Made by a program: the position numbers and the translations under genes. From Ignavibacteriales bacterium (lineage in GTDB: Bacteria > Bacteroidota > Ignavibacteria > Ignavibacteriales > SURF-24), in NCBI GenBank assembly GCA_003599415.1, contig QZKB01000155.1:1-35029 (forward strand): 35,029 bases of DNA, read 5' to 3'. Within the stretch, counting starts at the first letter, position 1; each line of letters begins with the position of its first letter. Of the stretch, positions 16,272 through 27,101 are shown in pieces. The notes beneath the pieces were generated by a model that did not search any database, had not been told where the DNA came from, and worked only from the letters and a program-made list of their open reading frames with translations.

Positions 16272-17462
16272 TTATAACCTGAAATCCAATCCCCTTTTCA
16301 ATTTTGGATCTCCGATTGGAATAATATTATTTCTCCGGGACTTGTAATAAAACAATAGAACTACTAAGCCAACTGCCATAGTCGGGAATGCAAGTTCAAT
16401 CCAGCTAAATACCGCTGCTCCATGATTGAATGTCGGCATTATCAGCCAGTACAGATCAAAAAGGTGGGCAAACAAAATCCATATTGAAGCCCATAACAAT
16501 CTCTTCGGGTTTGATTTTGATGGTTGAGAAAGTAATGCGGCATAAGGAACAATGAAACGAATAAACACCAAACCAACTGAAACAATTTTCCAACTGCCAT
16601 GCCATCTCTGAAGCATCCATACTGTTTCTTCAGGAATATTCGCATACCAGATTAACATATACTGGCTAAATGCTATGTATGCCCAGAAATTTGTGAATGC
16701 AAACAACAATGCTCCAAGCGAGTAGTAAGTATCATTAGATAAACCCGGAACCATGTAACCATTTTCACGAAGCAACACTACTACAATTGTTAGTGCGGCC
16801 AACGCAGCAAGCACTGTTCCGGAGAAATAATAAATGCCGTAGATAGTTGAGAACCAATGAGGTTCAAGACTCATCATCCAATCAATTGATGCAAACGTTA
16901 AAGTGATTGCAAAGAACGGCATAAACACTGCAGATAGTTTTATATTTCTTGTAGTCAGGTTTTGGTCTTTAGTTGAATCCTGTAATTTCGAATTTTTCGT
17001 AATCAGCCATAAAAACAAAAACCAAAATGCAAAGTAAACAACAGTACGAATTAAAAAGAAATTTACATTTAAGTATGATGATTTGGATTTCAAAACCGGG
17101 TCAGTCTCAACTACTTCCTGATGAGTCCAGTGGAAGAGATCATGCACATTTAAAAATAACGGAACGACAAGTAACGGAAGGAAAATAATTATGTAAGAAA
17201 GAAATTCACTGATTCGCCTGTAAGGTGTACTCCAGGTAGCGCCGCCAATATATTCAAGAGCTACAAGGAATAATGAACCGACTCCAATGCTCATCAGGAA
17301 CATAAAAATTATAAGCAGGTTAAAAGAGCTTCTTGTACTATCAATAAAAAAAGCAGCCACAGATAAAACCAATCCAACTAAAAAAATAGTCCAGCCGCTT
17401 TTACTAAGGCTTAATGGAAGTTCTTTTTGTTTATAGTTAAAAACTTTTTCAGATGAACTCAT
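16272..17462 (-). CDS. actF: Alternative complex III subunit ActF
   Basis: I place the start at the ATG at 17460-17462, which overlaps the stop of the ActD-ActE gene as ATGA. A longer in-frame form from 17528 would overlap by 70 bp. The 396-residue protein has about ten membrane helices. Recognisable blocks include EYIGGATWSTPYRRISEFLS and SIDWMMSLEPHWFSTIYGIY, typical of ActF. ActF is one of two large quinol-side membrane subunits of ACIII (with ActC); the complex oxidises menaquinol and reduces periplasmic c-type haems. It is followed after 57 bp by an extra cytochrome c gene. Confidence 0.92.
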   Translation of the reverse strand: MSSSEKVFNYKQKELPLSLSKSGWTIFLVGLVLSVAAFFIDSTRSSFNLLIIFMFLMSIGVGSLFLVALEYIGGATWSTPYRRISEFLSYIIIFLPLLVVPLFLNVHDLFHWTHQEVVETDPVLKSKSSYLNVNFFLIRTVVYFAFWFLFLWLITKNSKLQDSTKDQNLTTRNIKLSAVFMPFFAITLTFASIDWMMSLEPHWFSTIYGIYYFSGTVLAALAALTIVVVLLRENGYMVPGLSNDTYYSLGALLFAFTNFWAYIAFSQYMLIWYANIPEETVWMLQRWHGSWKIVSVGLVFIRFIVPYAALLSQPSKSNPKRLLWASIWILFAHLFDLYWLIMPTFNHGAAVFSWIELAFPTMAVGLVVLLFYYKSRRNNIIPIGDPKLKRGLDFRL

Positions 17463-18598
17463 TGTAAATCTGTCTCCCTGGCATTTTGAGATCTTTGAAG
17501 AGCTCTTATATATAAAATTACTTGCCATCTTTCTTCTGCCGTCAGCTGGCTTGCATAGGAAGGCATGACGTTTTGCCCTGCAGTTATTACATGAAAGATA
17601 TCTCCATCCTTCCAGTTTCTAACCTTTTCAGATTGCAAGCTTGGCGGTGCGGGGAATTGCCCGCGTAACCTGCTATCACCTTTACCAAAATAACCGTGGC
17701 AGGGGCTGCAGAAAGTATTATATTTTTTCTGTCCTTTTTCAAGATTTGCTTTTGAAGGTAACAGGCTATTAATCATATTTACCGAGGCTTCAGCCTGATT
17801 GTTTGTATAAAGGTAAGGTAAATTTCCTCTTGAGACTGTACCTTCAACAGGTTGCCTCATACCGAACCCGTCAACAAAGAATGTACTTTCCTGCTGTCCC
17901 TTCATTTTAAATTGATGAACCATCCAATTGAAAGGCTCCATATATAAAAGCTTATTATAAATAAAATACACCGCTACGCTGTTTAATACAGCAACAACTA
18001 TAAGAAACATTATAAACTTTGGTTCAAAAACTTTATGCTTTGTGTTTACTTCTTCGTCATCATAATAAACTGAAGTGACCTTTTCAGCTTTTAAAGTATT
18101 AAGAAAATGTTTTACCTGTTCTTCATTAAATAACGGGTCATCTGCCTGGATACTTATTCCAAACTTATCAACTGATACAGATTTCATATAATCGGTATCA
18201 TGAAGCGGGTGAGAAATGTTCGGCAGTTTGAAAAAGAAAAAGAGCATTGCCACAACGGTAGCAATTGAAGCTGATAGAACTGTTACTTCAAATGTAATAG
18301 GAATAAAAGCAGGTAGAGAAAAGAATGGTTTGCCTCCAACTACAATCGGGTATTCAAATATTGCAATCCAGGACATTGCAAGAACTGCAAACAAAACTCC
18401 GCCAAGTCCAATAAACAATGCAACGTAACCAAGTTTTGAAGAAGGGATTCTCATTGCCTTGGAAAGCCCATGAACCGGGTAAGGAGTATTTATATCATAT
18501 TTTTTGTAACCTGCTTTCGCCGACTGTTCCGCTGCATTAATAATGTCATCCGGATTATTGAAGAGTCCTGTAACAGAATATAATATTTTATCAGTCAT
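17459..18598 (-). CDS. ActD-ActE fusion: DUF3341 membrane subunit plus monohaem cytochrome c
   Basis: I place the start at the ATG at 18596-18598, which has GGAG six bases upstream; longer in-frame forms reach back to 18631 inside actC. The 379-residue protein has two parts. Residues 1 to about 220 are ActD (DUF3341): a soluble start with [15 protein letters not shown], then helices at about 56-82, 98-123 and 194-216. Residues about 235-379 are ActE-like: a segment with [20 protein letters not shown], then C297-S-P-C300-H301 and likely axial M345 (NVMPSYA). In many ACIII loci ActD and ActE are separate genes; here one frame with no stop joins them. It lies between actC and actF and shares 4-8 bp with each. 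Confidence 0.93.
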   Translation of the reverse strand: MTDKILYSVTGLFNNPDDIINAAEQSAKAGYKKYDINTPYPVHGLSKAMRIPSSKLGYVALFIGLGGVLFAVLAMSWIAIFEYPIVVGGKPFFSLPAFIPITFEVTVLSASIATVVAMLFFFFKLPNISHPLHDTDYMKSVSVDKFGISIQADDPLFNEEQVKHFLNTLKAEKVTSVYYDDEEVNTKHKVFEPKFIMFLIVVAVLNSVAVYFIYNKLLYMEPFNWMVHQFKMKGQQESTFFVDGFGMRQPVEGTVSRGNLPYLYTNNQAEASVNMINSLLPSKANLEKGQKKYNTFCSPCHGYFGKGDSRLRGQFPAPPSLQSEKVRNWKDGDIFHVITAGQNVMPSYASQLTAEERWQVILYIRALQRSQNARETDLQ

Positions 18599-19961
18599 GG
18601 TTAACTCCATTATGATGCGGCTGGGCGCCATCTAAAACGGCTTTTACTTCTGCGATAGAAACAACCGGCAATCCTTTTATGAATAATAAAATCCATGTGA
18701 AGAAGAAACCGAAGCTGCCGGCTAAAAGTCCAAGATCAACTAAAGTAGGTGTAAAGTAATGCCAGGATGAAGGCAGGTAATCTCTGGATAAAGTTGAAAC
18801 TACAATTACAAATCTTTCAAACCACATTCCAACATTAACAAGAATGCCAAGCACAAACATTGCGGGAATAGATCTTCTGATTTTCTTTATCCAGAATAGC
18901 TGCGGAAAAATTACGTTACAGGAAATCATTATCCAGTATGCCCAGGCATACGGTCCAAATGCCCTGTTCACAAATACAAATTGTTCAACAGGATTACCAC
19001 TGTACCACGCCATAAAGAATTCCATTCCATAAGCATAACCAACCATTGAACCGGTAAGAATGATAACCTTGTTCATTTTCTCAAGGGTATCGATAGTGAT
19101 AATATGTTCAAAGTTAAAAATCTTTCTAACAAAGATGAGTACGTTTTGTACCATCGCAAAACCTGAGAACACTGCACCTGCTACAAAGTATGGGGGGAAA
19201 ATTGTAGCATGCCATCCCGGTAAAACTGATGTAGCAAAATCAAAACTAACAATTGTATGAACCGATAAAACAAGCGGAGTTGCAAAACCGGCAAGAATCA
19301 GATAAACCATTTCATAATGATGCCAGTGTCTGTTTGAATGCCGCCATCCCAAACTAAATACAGAATAAGTAATTTTTTTTATTTTGCCTGTTGCTCTGTC
19401 TCTAAGTGTTGCTAAATCAGGAATCAATCCAATGTACCAGAATATAAGCGATACGGTAAAGTAAGTTGAAACGGCAAACACATCCCACAATAACGGAGAA
19501 ATAAAATTAACCCAGATTCCATGCTGGTTTGGATAAGGTAACAAGTAAGTAGCAAGCCATGGCCTGCCTACGTGAATTAAAGGAAAGATACCCGCAGTCA
19601 TCACTGCAAAGATTGTCATTCCTTCTGCAAACCTTGCAATACCTGTTCTCCACTTCTGCCTGAACAAGAATAATATTGCAGAGATTAACGTACCAGCGTG
19701 ACCAATTCCAACCCAGAAAACAAAGTTAGTAATGTCAAAACCCCAGCCAACCGGCTGATTGTTTCCCCACATACCGATTCCATTCAAGAAAGTAATCAAC
19801 AGGCAGAATGCGCCAATTCCTAATAAAGTTAATGTTATTGATAAAGCAATGTAATATTTTCTGTCTACTTTCTTTTCAATAGGAGCAATAATAGTCTCAT
19901 TGACAGACCTGAGAGAAGGTTTACCTTCAACGACAGACAATTCTCTTGAGTAATCTATCAT
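18591..19961 (-). CDS. actC: Alternative complex III subunit ActC (NrfD/PsrC-like)
   Basis: A 456-residue integral membrane protein with about ten helices. It has the NrfD/PsrC-type quinol-binding fold. Recognisable stretches are [40 protein letters not shown] and [20 protein letters not shown]. In ACIII, ActC sits beneath the Fe-S subunit ActB and provides the likely menaquinol site. It begins 2 bp after actB ends and overlaps the next gene by 8 bp, so the block is translated as a unit. Confidence 0.95.
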   Translation of the reverse strand: MIDYSRELSVVEGKPSLRSVNETIIAPIEKKVDRKYYIALSITLTLLGIGAFCLLITFLNGIGMWGNNQPVGWGFDITNFVFWVGIGHAGTLISAILFLFRQKWRTGIARFAEGMTIFAVMTAGIFPLIHVGRPWLATYLLPYPNQHGIWVNFISPLLWDVFAVSTYFTVSLIFWYIGLIPDLATLRDRATGKIKKITYSVFSLGWRHSNRHWHHYEMVYLILAGFATPLVLSVHTIVSFDFATSVLPGWHATIFPPYFVAGAVFSGFAMVQNVLIFVRKIFNFEHIITIDTLEKMNKVIILTGSMVGYAYGMEFFMAWYSGNPVEQFVFVNRAFGPYAWAYWIMISCNVIFPQLFWIKKIRRSIPAMFVLGILVNVGMWFERFVIVVSTLSRDYLPSSWHYFTPTLVDLGLLAGSFGFFFTWILLFIKGLPVVSIAEVKAVLDGAQPHHNGVNHD

Positions 19962-19963
19962 AA

Positions 19964-22900
19964 CTATGCTTCCTCCGAATAGGTATTTCTGAGTTTTGCG
20001 ATATATGTAACGTTTGGTCTTGTGTTTATCTCCTGCAATACATGATAACCTAATTCGTGCTCCCTGTATTTTGAAATTTCTGAATGCGGATCATTCACAT
20101 CACCAAACACAATTGCTTCTGCAGGGCATGCAACCTGGCAGGCAGTCTTAACGTCATTTCCGTTCAAAGGTCTTCCTTCTTCAATTGCATGTTGTCGTGC
20201 TTCCATAATTCTTTGTATACAGAATGTACATTTCTCCATTACGCCACGCGAACGAACTGTAACTTCAGGATTATTCACAAGGTTAAACGGTTCCTGTTCG
20301 TAATAACCATCTGCAAACCTATCGCGGAAATTGAAGAAATTATATCTGCGCACTTTATACGGACAGTTATTTGAACAATACCTTGTACCAACACACCTGT
20401 TATAAACCATTTGATTTAATCCGTCAGGACTATGGTTTGTTGCTGCTACGGGACAAACATTTTCGCATGGTGCATTATCGCAGTGCTGGCATAGCATAGG
20501 TTGTAAACTTACTTTTGGTTCATCGGGTGAACCGGAATAATACCGGTCAATTCTTAACCAGTGCATATCTCTTCCTGCATCAACCTGATCTTTTCCAACG
20601 ACAGGAATATTATTTTCAACATTGCAGGCAACGGTACATTGGTTACAACCGAGACATTTATTAAGGTCAATTGCCATTCCCCATTTAACACCTTTGTAAT
20701 CGATATCTTTATAAATATTTAAAGGGTTTCCTTTCTCCTCAAAAAGGAAGGAAGGATTTTTTCTGTATTCAGCAAGTGTGCCTTCTTTTATAATCTTACG
20801 CTCAAGATGAAGATCTTTAAGAAATGTATCATCAAGAGAGTGCTTCTCTTGTGTGGATACTAGTTTATGAGAATCACCTGTTTTTGTAATACGAACATCC
20901 GTATAAATCCATTTAGAAATTATAGGTCGTTTTGCAATTAATACATTTGCATTTACTCCAACCTCTTCACCAACTTCACCTGCTTTGGTTCTTCCGTAAC
21001 CAAGTTCAATTGATATTAATTCGTCAGCCAAACCTGGTTGAATTGAAACTGGAATTTTTATTTTCCTGTTTTCAACCGATACTTCGATAATATCATTTTC
21101 ATCTAAAGAATATTTTTTTGCAGTTGAGGGTGACACGGAAGCATAATTATCCCAAACAATTTTTGAAACCGGATGAGGAAGTTCCTGCAACCAGCCATTG
21201 TTTGCATATCGTCCGTCATTTATTGAATGAGCCGGTTTCAATACCAGGCTTAACGAGTTTTTACTTTCCGTTAGCTTAATTGTATTTATCGACTGCTGAT
21301 TAAAAGCAAATGTTTTGGGTGTTGAAGCAGAAGTAATTACTCCGACTTCAAGTGATGCATACCAAAAAGTCTTAAAATCCATTGGAAGATTTAATGCAGG
21401 AAATAAATTCTTTTCCCAGTTATCCATTAAATATTTATGGTACAAATCTTCTTTGTAATTATTTTTACTTCCCGAAATCCATGTTAGCAGCACAGCCTCT
21501 TTTTGCCTTGTACCGTAAAGAGGAGAGATTACCGGCTGCTGAAAACTGAATACTCCGCTTCTCACATTAAAATCATTCCAGCTCTCATAATCGTGATTTA
21601 CCGGAATAACATATTTGCTTTTGACTGAGGTTTCATTTTCACTTTCTACAAGACTTACAACAAGATCAGCTTTGGTTAATGCTTTTTCATAACCAAATCC
21701 TTTTGCAAAATGATAAACAGGATTAGTATCAAAATGAATTACTACTCCAACCTTGCCAGTGTTCAGGTTGGTTATCAAATTTTCAATATCACTATCACCG
21801 GAAAGTGGTAAGAAACTCACAATACTTTCGTTTGTATCATACAGTTTTGAATTGCCGAGAATTTCATTTAGATAATTAACTACTAAATGGACACCTTCAG
21901 GTAACCTATCGCCGGCATAAACAATCCCTGCTCCCCTGTTCTTTATTAAATCATTTACGAGATAAGTTACAGTTTCACCTGACAAATTATTTCTTTTAAC
22001 AAAATCATTCAGATCATATTTTTCAGCAACCGGTATTGTCTGACCAATCTTTTTACCAACTTCATTCACGAGTGATAAAACAAATTCAAGTTGCATTTCA
22101 GGTTTAACTTTTATCCTGTAATCGGAAGTCATTCCTGTTAAGGACATATCGCCTTCAATAGAATACAATCTAACAAAGCTTTTACTCTTCATTATGTCGC
22201 GCTTTTCAGAGAAATGCCTGATGTTTTCGACTGTGTTTCCTTCATTGCCTAGAAAATCAGATTCAAGCGCAACAATTATTTTTGCATCACTCCATTTTAT
22301 AACAGGGAACTGACTGCTACCATAAGATTTATTCCAGGCAAGATTTTTATTCAGGTCATCAAATAATTCATAGGAGTAAATTTTTGTGGTTGGATATTTT
22401 GCTATAAAATCATCAAATAATTTTTTCTGTGAAGGCGAAGCTACAATATGTGTTATAACAGAAATTTCTTTTCCGTTGTTAACGGCATTATTCAATGCTG
22501 TCAGTACTTCATCATCTATTTTACCAAATGAAGTTTCAAATCCAAATCCATCGCTCATTGTTAACGGTTTTCTAAGCCTGTTCGGATCGTATAAATCAAG
22601 TATGCTTGCCTGACCAATAGAACATATCTTCCCTTTATTAACAGGATGATCAGGATTACCATCAATTTTTACTGGTCTGCCTTCTCTTGTTTTAATCAAA
22701 ACACCGCAGGCTTGCGAACAGCCATTGCAGGTAGAAGCATAAAAATTAGAAACACCCGGTGTTATTTCATCCGGTTTTTTATTGTAGGGTATTACCTGGC
22801 CTTTGTCATTGTAGTTGGAACAACTGGCGGCTGCAAAAGTGGTTGATGCACCTAACAGCGCTAAAAATTTTCTTCTTGATAATCCTGAAAGTTTTTTTAC

Positions 22901-23029
22901 ATCAAAGTCCTCGGTTACTCCTTTCATAAACTCATTTGCTTTTGCTTCAAATGATTCAGGATGCTCACCAAGTTCTTTCAGGCTTTTCCAATAGTTGGCT
23001 TCTTTTAAGTTATTTTCCGAATTACTCAT
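19964..23029 (-). CDS. actB: Alternative complex III subunit ActB (fused molybdopterin-like and Fe-S domains)
   Basis: A 1021-residue periplasmic subunit. A twin-arginine motif S51-R-R-K-F-L56 precedes a hydrophobic stretch ending in an Ala-Ala-Ala-Ser-Cys (C70, possible lipobox). Residues about 98-760 resemble the large subunit of molybdopterin oxidoreductases ([17 protein letters not shown] opens it), a domain known to lack the cofactor in ACIII. Residues about 784-1000 are a ferredoxin-type domain with 15 Cys (from C792-C795-C798-C802 to the CQVAC near 964-968), which fits three 4Fe-4S and one 3Fe-4S cluster. It wires the membrane subunits to the haem subunits. It shares 4 bp with the small gene before it and is 2 bp from actC. 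Confidence 0.96.
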   Translation of the reverse strand: MSNSENNLKEANYWKSLKELGEHPESFEAKANEFMKGVTEDFDVKKLSGLSRRKFLALLGASTTFAAASCSNYNDKGQVIPYNKKPDEITPGVSNFYASTCNGCSQACGVLIKTREGRPVKIDGNPDHPVNKGKICSIGQASILDLYDPNRLRKPLTMSDGFGFETSFGKIDDEVLTALNNAVNNGKEISVITHIVASPSQKKLFDDFIAKYPTTKIYSYELFDDLNKNLAWNKSYGSSQFPVIKWSDAKIIVALESDFLGNEGNTVENIRHFSEKRDIMKSKSFVRLYSIEGDMSLTGMTSDYRIKVKPEMQLEFVLSLVNEVGKKIGQTIPVAEKYDLNDFVKRNNLSGETVTYLVNDLIKNRGAGIVYAGDRLPEGVHLVVNYLNEILGNSKLYDTNESIVSFLPLSGDSDIENLITNLNTGKVGVVIHFDTNPVYHFAKGFGYEKALTKADLVVSLVESENETSVKSKYVIPVNHDYESWNDFNVRSGVFSFQQPVISPLYGTRQKEAVLLTWISGSKNNYKEDLYHKYLMDNWEKNLFPALNLPMDFKTFWYASLEVGVITSASTPKTFAFNQQSINTIKLTESKNSLSLVLKPAHSINDGRYANNGWLQELPHPVSKIVWDNYASVSPSTAKKYSLDENDIIEVSVENRKIKIPVSIQPGLADELISIELGYGRTKAGEVGEEVGVNANVLIAKRPIISKWIYTDVRITKTGDSHKLVSTQEKHSLDDTFLKDLHLERKIIKEGTLAEYRKNPSFLFEEKGNPLNIYKDIDYKGVKWGMAIDLNKCLGCNQCTVACNVENNIPVVGKDQVDAGRDMHWLRIDRYYSGSPDEPKVSLQPMLCQHCDNAPCENVCPVAATNHSPDGLNQMVYNRCVGTRYCSNNCPYKVRRYNFFNFRDRFADGYYEQEPFNLVNNPEVTVRSRGVMEKCTFCIQRIMEARQHAIEEGRPLNGNDVKTACQVACPAEAIVFGDVNDPHSEISKYREHELGYHVLQEINTRPNVTYIAKLRNTYSEEA

Positions 23030-23208
23030 CCAGCTAATCCTTTTTTATTTCTACTTACAGCATCAGGATGTATTTTAACATGTACATTAGCTTTCTTTCG
23101 CCCGGCGCTAAATAAAGATTTAAACGGAAACATGTTTAACAGAATTACTCCCACTGTACTCTTTCCGATTAAACCAAAAAAATTTCTTCGTTTTAAATTG
23201 CTTTCCAT
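23026..23208 (-). CDS. Small twin-arginine protein between ActA and ActB
   Basis: A 60-residue protein read from the ATG at 23206-23208. This start is 10 bp after the actA stop and has AAAGAGA just ahead; an earlier TTG at 23235 would overlap actA. It begins MESNLKRRNFFGLIGKSTVG, a twin-arginine-like motif (K-R-R-N-F-F) followed by a hydrophobic segment (about 13-24), then a basic tail. Its last 4 bp overlap the start of actB, so the two are coupled. I do not know a named family. It may be an accessory or small structural subunit of ACIII, or a Tat-dependent anchor. Its position is strong support that it is real, but its function is open. Confidence 0.72.
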   Translation of the reverse strand: MESNLKRRNFFGLIGKSTVGVILLNMFPFKSLFSAGRKKANVHVKIHPDAVSRNKKGLAG

Positions 23209-23218
23209 TTGTTTCTCT

Positions 23219-23788
23219 TTATCTATGACAGGCAAAACAATTTTCGGGACCTTTATTCAAGCCTGTCAGTTTAGGCATATATGTTTTTGCATTACGATGA
23301 CAATCAAGACAAGCTGCCATTGTAAACGATTTAACCTGGGAAACAGTTTCCATATTTTCAATTTTACCATGACAGTTAGCGCAATCAATTCCTTTATTAA
23401 CATGCACACTATGATTGAAGTATGTAAAATCCGGAACCCTATGAATTCTTTTCCAGGGAATCGGTTCTTTCTTTTCGTAATAGTTTCTGAGTTTAACTAT
23501 TTCAGGTCTGTCTTTGCGTGCTACCGAATGGCAATTCATGCAAATGTTTGCGGCAGGAATAACTGCCTGCGGAGATTTTTCTACACCTGTATGGCAGTAT
23601 TTGCAATCAATACCCATTGTACCAGCATGAAGTTTGTGTGAAAATTTAATAGGTTGTTCAGGTTGATAACCAATTCCGTCTCTCTCCGGTCTTGCAATGT
23701 AATATGTTAATGCAAAGGTAACCAGTACAACAAAAATGGTAATTGGAACCCGTACTTTAAGAGTGTAATCCAGCAGAGTTTTTTTCAT
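23219..23788 (-). CDS. actA: Alternative complex III subunit ActA, pentahaem cytochrome c
   Basis: A 189-residue protein with one N-terminal membrane helix (about 13-31) and five CxxCH haem sites: C62-C65-H66, C83-C86-H87, C136-C139-H140, C160-C163-H164 and C184-C187-H188. The fifth is followed by only Arg and the stop. Several free His residues (H51, H54, H126, H129) can serve as distal ligands, as in NrfH/cytochrome c7-like proteins. Five haems and one helix match ActA of ACIII, which takes electrons from ActB. It is the first gene of the 15 kb respiratory operon. No strong ribosome site precedes the ATG. Confidence 0.96.
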   Translation of the reverse strand: MKKTLLDYTLKVRVPITIFVVLVTFALTYYIARPERDGIGYQPEQPIKFSHKLHAGTMGIDCKYCHTGVEKSPQAVIPAANICMNCHSVARKDRPEIVKLRNYYEKKEPIPWKRIHRVPDFTYFNHSVHVNKGIDCANCHGKIENMETVSQVKSFTMAACLDCHRNAKTYMPKLTGLNKGPENCFACHR

Positions 23789-24017
23789 TTCATTTCTGAA
23801 TTAATAATTAATTTTTAACTTTCCGGAAATTTATTTCTGAGTGTCGCCCTCATATCTTACTCATTCTTTCGATGCCCTCAAATGAAGTCAAGATATAAAC
23901 AGATTCAATATCTTTTATTTGTTGTTTAAATTAGTAAATATCAGTTAAAAACAAAAATATTTTGTGATTTTTCTTAAAATTTTTTTTTGAATGTAAACGG
24001 ACGAGAAAATCCTGCGA
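23789..24017 (-). promoter_or_regulatory. Leader and promoter region of the ACIII/oxidase operon
   Basis: 229 bp without a gene between the polyprenyl synthase stop and actA. It must hold the operon promoter unless the operon depends on read-through. I see a -7-like TATTTTTG on the minus strand (23959-23952) but no matching TTTG about 20 bases further up, so this call is weak. A 10 bp palindrome TTTCCGGAAA is at 23820-23829, and GCCCTCA occurs twice, 28 bp apart (23846-23852 and 23874-23880). I see no clear intrinsic terminator for the upstream operon. Confidence 0.4.
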
Positions 24018-24995
24018 TCAGTTTTTTCTTGCAATTATAAAATCTACAAGACTGAATAAAGCTTCTTTGGTTTCCGAGGATGAGAAGATATTTAAATTGT
24101 TCTTTGCCATTTCAGCATATTTTTTTGCTGTCTGGTTAGCGTATTCTATTCCCCCATTATTTTTAACGAAGTCAATTATTTCTTTCACTTCATCGTTTTT
24201 ACTCCCGCTTTTTATCTTTCTTAAGATTGATGAAGAAAAAGATTTGCTGCCGTTTTGTAAAGCATAAATAAGAGGCAGCGTTATTTTCTTTTCTTTGATA
24301 TCACCGCCAAGAGGTTTACCAATAATTTTAGATGTACCGATGTAATCAAGAATATCATCTCGGATCTGAAAAGCAATCCCAAGATTCTCTCCAAAAGATT
24401 TCATTGCTGAAGTGTATTCAACATTTGTAGTTGCAGATAAAGCTCCGATTTCACAACACGTAGATAAAAGTGAAGCAGTTTTATCTGAGATAATTCTGAA
24501 GTAAGTCTGTTCGTCTATGTCTAACTTTTTTGTTTTTTTTATTTGAAGCAGTTCTCCTTCAGACATTCTTTTAACTGCGTTAGTAATGATTCCAAGGAAA
24601 TCAAAATCATTTCCTTCAACCGAAAGCATCAATCCCCTTGATAAAAGATAGTCACCCATTAGAACAGAAATCTTGTTTTTCCAAATTGCATTTATGGATG
24701 GAAAGCCCCGACGCGTATCCGAATTATCAACTACATCATCATGGATTAAAGTTGCAGTATGAAGCAACTCAACTAAATTTGCACCGCGGTAAGTTCGTTC
24801 GTTTATTCCACCTGATATCTTTGCAGAAAGTAAAACCAGTAACGGTCTTATCTTTTTCCCTTTTTGTTTTAATATGAACCGGGTGATCAGATCAACAATA
24901 CTAACATCGCTTTTCATTGACTTCTTAAAGAGGTCATTGAATAACCGGAGTTCATTATCAATAGATTGACTTATGGTGTTTAAGTTAGAATTCAA
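24018..24995 (-). CDS. Polyprenyl diphosphate synthase (long-chain, quinone side chain)
   Basis: A 325-residue trans-isoprenyl diphosphate synthase. The first Asp-rich motif is D86-D-V-V-D90 in LIHDDVVDNSDTRRG, and the second is D213-D-I-L-D217 in FQIRDDILDYIG. GKKIRPLL at 46-53 binds the allylic or isopentenyl substrate. A small residue (Ala81) lies five positions before the first motif, which fits a long-chain product such as the heptaprenyl to octaprenyl tail of menaquinone. The start is TTG, overlapping the tatC stop by 4 bp. It is the last gene of the glgA-to-tatC operon and stands just ahead of the quinol-oxidising ACIII locus. Confidence 0.92.
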   Translation of the reverse strand: MNSNLNTISQSIDNELRLFNDLFKKSMKSDVSIVDLITRFILKQKGKKIRPLLVLLSAKISGGINERTYRGANLVELLHTATLIHDDVVDNSDTRRGFPSINAIWKNKISVLMGDYLLSRGLMLSVEGNDFDFLGIITNAVKRMSEGELLQIKKTKKLDIDEQTYFRIISDKTASLLSTCCEIGALSATTNVEYTSAMKSFGENLGIAFQIRDDILDYIGTSKIIGKPLGGDIKEKKITLPLIYALQNGSKSFSSSILRKIKSGSKNDEVKEIIDFVKNNGGIEYANQTAKKYAEMAKNNLNIFSSSETKEALFSLVDFIIARKN

Positions 24996-25747
24996 GTTTT
25001 CTTCTGCGATAGTTTTGAAACGAATATACTTATTTCATATAATAAAACCAATGGAACGGCAAGAACTACCTGAGAAACAGGATCTGTCCCGGGTGTTAAG
25101 ATTGCAGATAGAACAAGAATTGCAACCAATGCATGTCTCCGGAAACGCCTCATAAATTTTGGAGTAAGTATACCAAGCTTGGAAAGGAAAAACGAAACCA
25201 TCGGCAGTTCAAATACTACTCCGGCAGCAAGCATAATGCTTGTAATAATTGAAAAGTATTCATCGATCGCAAAATTATTTTCAATTGAAGTTGAACCGAA
25301 CTGAGCAGCAAAACTAAGACTTAGCGGAATCATAAGGTAGTAGGCGAATACAATTCCAATTAAAAAACAAAGTGTAGAGAACCATACAATAGCGGAAATG
25401 TAACGCCTTTCATTTTTTCGTAAAGCTGGTGAAATAAATTTCCAGAGTTGATAAAATAAATTCGGAAGACTTAAAACTATTCCCCCAATGATTGCAATTT
25501 GCATGTAAATGAATAATTGCCCGAACGGTTTAAGGTTCTGAAGTTTTATCTTATTTGCTTTTGCAGGGATTAATAATATCTGGTCAACAAGGAAATCAAT
25601 AAATATCCAGCATAAAATTGACCCGACTACAACACCAATTAATGAGTAGATAACCCGCCATCTTAATTCCTCAAGATGGTCAAGAAATGACATTTCCAAT
25701 TCTTCAGTGTCATTTTCTATTTGCTCTTTATTGTAAGCTTCGTCCAT
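24992..25747 (-). CDS. tatC: Sec-independent protein translocase TatC
   Basis: A 251-residue inner membrane protein with six helices. The family N-terminal motif MSFLDHLEELRWR is at about 19-31, after an acidic 18-residue start. Other marks are FYQLWKFISPALRKNERRY in the first periplasmic part and ILTPGTDPVSQ before the last helices. TatC recognises twin-arginine signals and exports folded, cofactor-loaded proteins. No tatA gene is next to it. Potential clients in the adjacent operon are ActB and the 60-residue KRRNFF protein. It is 10 bp downstream of glyA and overlaps the polyprenyl synthase by 4 bp. Confidence 0.96.
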   Translation of the reverse strand: MDEAYNKEQIENDTEELEMSFLDHLEELRWRVIYSLIGVVVGSILCWIFIDFLVDQILLIPAKANKIKLQNLKPFGQLFIYMQIAIIGGIVLSLPNLFYQLWKFISPALRKNERRYISAIVWFSTLCFLIGIVFAYYLMIPLSLSFAAQFGSTSIENNFAIDEYFSIITSIMLAAGVVFELPMVSFFLSKLGILTPKFMRRFRRHALVAILVLSAILTPGTDPVSQVVLAVPLVLLYEISIFVSKLSQKKT

Positions 25748-25757
25748 CTACACCATA

Positions 25758-27056
25758 CTATTTTAGCAATTCAGGATAAAGAGGAAACTTTGAACAAAGC
25801 TGCTCAACATCATTTTTTACATCTGCTAAAATCTTTTCATTATCAACATTCGTAAGCGCTTTATTTATAAGGTCGGCAATAGTTTTCATCTCAGGTTCTT
25901 TCATTCCGCGTGTCGTCATTGCAGGTGTTCCAATTCTTATTCCGCTTGTTACAAAAGGACTGCGCTGATCAAACGGAACCATATTTTTATTTACTGTAAT
26001 TCCTGCTGCTCCCAGAGTATTCTCTGCCTGTTTGCCTGTAATATTTTTGTTTGTGAGATCGATAAGCATTAAGTGATTGTCGGTTCCGCCTGAGACAATA
26101 TCATACCCAAGGCTACTTAATTTATTTGCAAGAGTCTTAGCGTTCTTCATAATTTGCTTTGCATAATCTGTAAATGAATCCTGTAATGCCTCACCGAACG
26201 CAACAGCTTTAGCCATAATAATATGCATTAAAGGTCCACCCTGTATTCCGGGCATAACCATACTATCAAAAATTTCAGACATTAATTTTAATCTGTCACC
26301 TTTAGGAGTTTTAATACCAAGTTTATTCTCTCCGTCTTTTCCAATCAAAATAATTCCTGCTCTCGGTCCTCTTAAAGTTTTGTGAGTTGTGGAAGTAACA
26401 ACATCACAATATTCCAAAGGATTATTAAGCAAACCTTTGGATATCAGTCCTGCCGGGTGAGCCATATCGCACATAAGAAAAGCACCTACAGAATCTGCAA
26501 TCTGTCTGAACTTAGCATAATCCCAGTCTCTTGAGTAAGCGCTGGCGCCTGTAATAATCATTTTAGGTTTTTCTTTTTTAGCAAGATCTTCAACCTGATT
26601 ATAATCGATTTGTTTAGTTTCAGGATTTAACGAATAACCCACAGCACGGTAGAGTATTCCGGAAAAGTTAACAGGTGAACCATGAGTTAAATGACCACCG
26701 TGAGCAAGGTTTAGCCCAAGGAAAGTATCGCCCGGTTTTAGTAAAGTCATGAATACAGCCATATTTGCCTGAGAACCGGAATGCGGCTGAACGTTTGCGT
26801 ACTCGGCACCGAAAAGTTTTTTAATCCTTTCCTTAGCAAGATTTTCAGCAAGGTCAACATATTCGCATCCGCCGTAATATCTTTTACCCGGATAACCTTC
26901 CGCATATTTGTTGGTTAATACGGAGCCTGCAGCGGACAGCACTGCAAGACTTACAAAATTTTCTGAGGCAATTAATTCAAGATTTTTTTGCTGACGTTCA
27001 ATTTCAAGATTAGCAATATTAAGAACTTCCTGGTCGGTAGATAAATATTTTAACAT
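25758..27056 (-). CDS. glyA: Serine hydroxymethyltransferase
   Basis: A 432-residue PLP enzyme of usual length. It interconverts serine and glycine while moving a one-carbon unit to tetrahydrofolate in the cytoplasm. The family start [11 protein letters not shown], the [18 protein letters not shown] block, the DMAHPAGLI segment (D197 holds the PLP ring) and [13 protein letters not shown] with Schiff-base K226 are all present. It stands 45 bp after rpiB and 10 bp before tatC in the long minus-strand operon. The one-carbon product can feed nucleotide synthesis and meets the folate reactions encoded by ftcD and fchA at the right end of the window. Confidence 0.97.
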   Translation of the reverse strand: MLKYLSTDQEVLNIANLEIERQQKNLELIASENFVSLAVLSAAGSVLTNKYAEGYPGKRYYGGCEYVDLAENLAKERIKKLFGAEYANVQPHSGSQANMAVFMTLLKPGDTFLGLNLAHGGHLTHGSPVNFSGILYRAVGYSLNPETKQIDYNQVEDLAKKEKPKMIITGASAYSRDWDYAKFRQIADSVGAFLMCDMAHPAGLISKGLLNNPLEYCDVVTSTTHKTLRGPRAGIILIGKDGENKLGIKTPKGDRLKLMSEIFDSMVMPGIQGGPLMHIIMAKAVAFGEALQDSFTDYAKQIMKNAKTLANKLSSLGYDIVSGGTDNHLMLIDLTNKNITGKQAENTLGAAGITVNKNMVPFDQRSPFVTSGIRIGTPAMTTRGMKEPEMKTIADLINKALTNVDNEKILADVKNDVEQLCSKFPLYPELLK

Positions 27057-27101
27057 AATTTTTACGTGGTTATTTAAAAAATATATTTTGAAAGCAAATG
27101 C

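Noticed and set aside
19964..23029. Possible polysulfide/thiosulfate or formate reductase (molybdoenzyme) rather than ACIII
   Set aside because: The neighbouring pentahaem ActA, DUF3341 protein, ActF and the oxidase genes fit only ACIII; molybdopterin and Fe-S domains are fused in one chain as in ActB.
23132..23641. A 169-codon open frame on the plus strand, rich in Cys, Phe and Ile
   Set aside because: It is the reverse of actA and the small twin-arginine gene. The Cys pattern arises from the haem-site codons read backwards.
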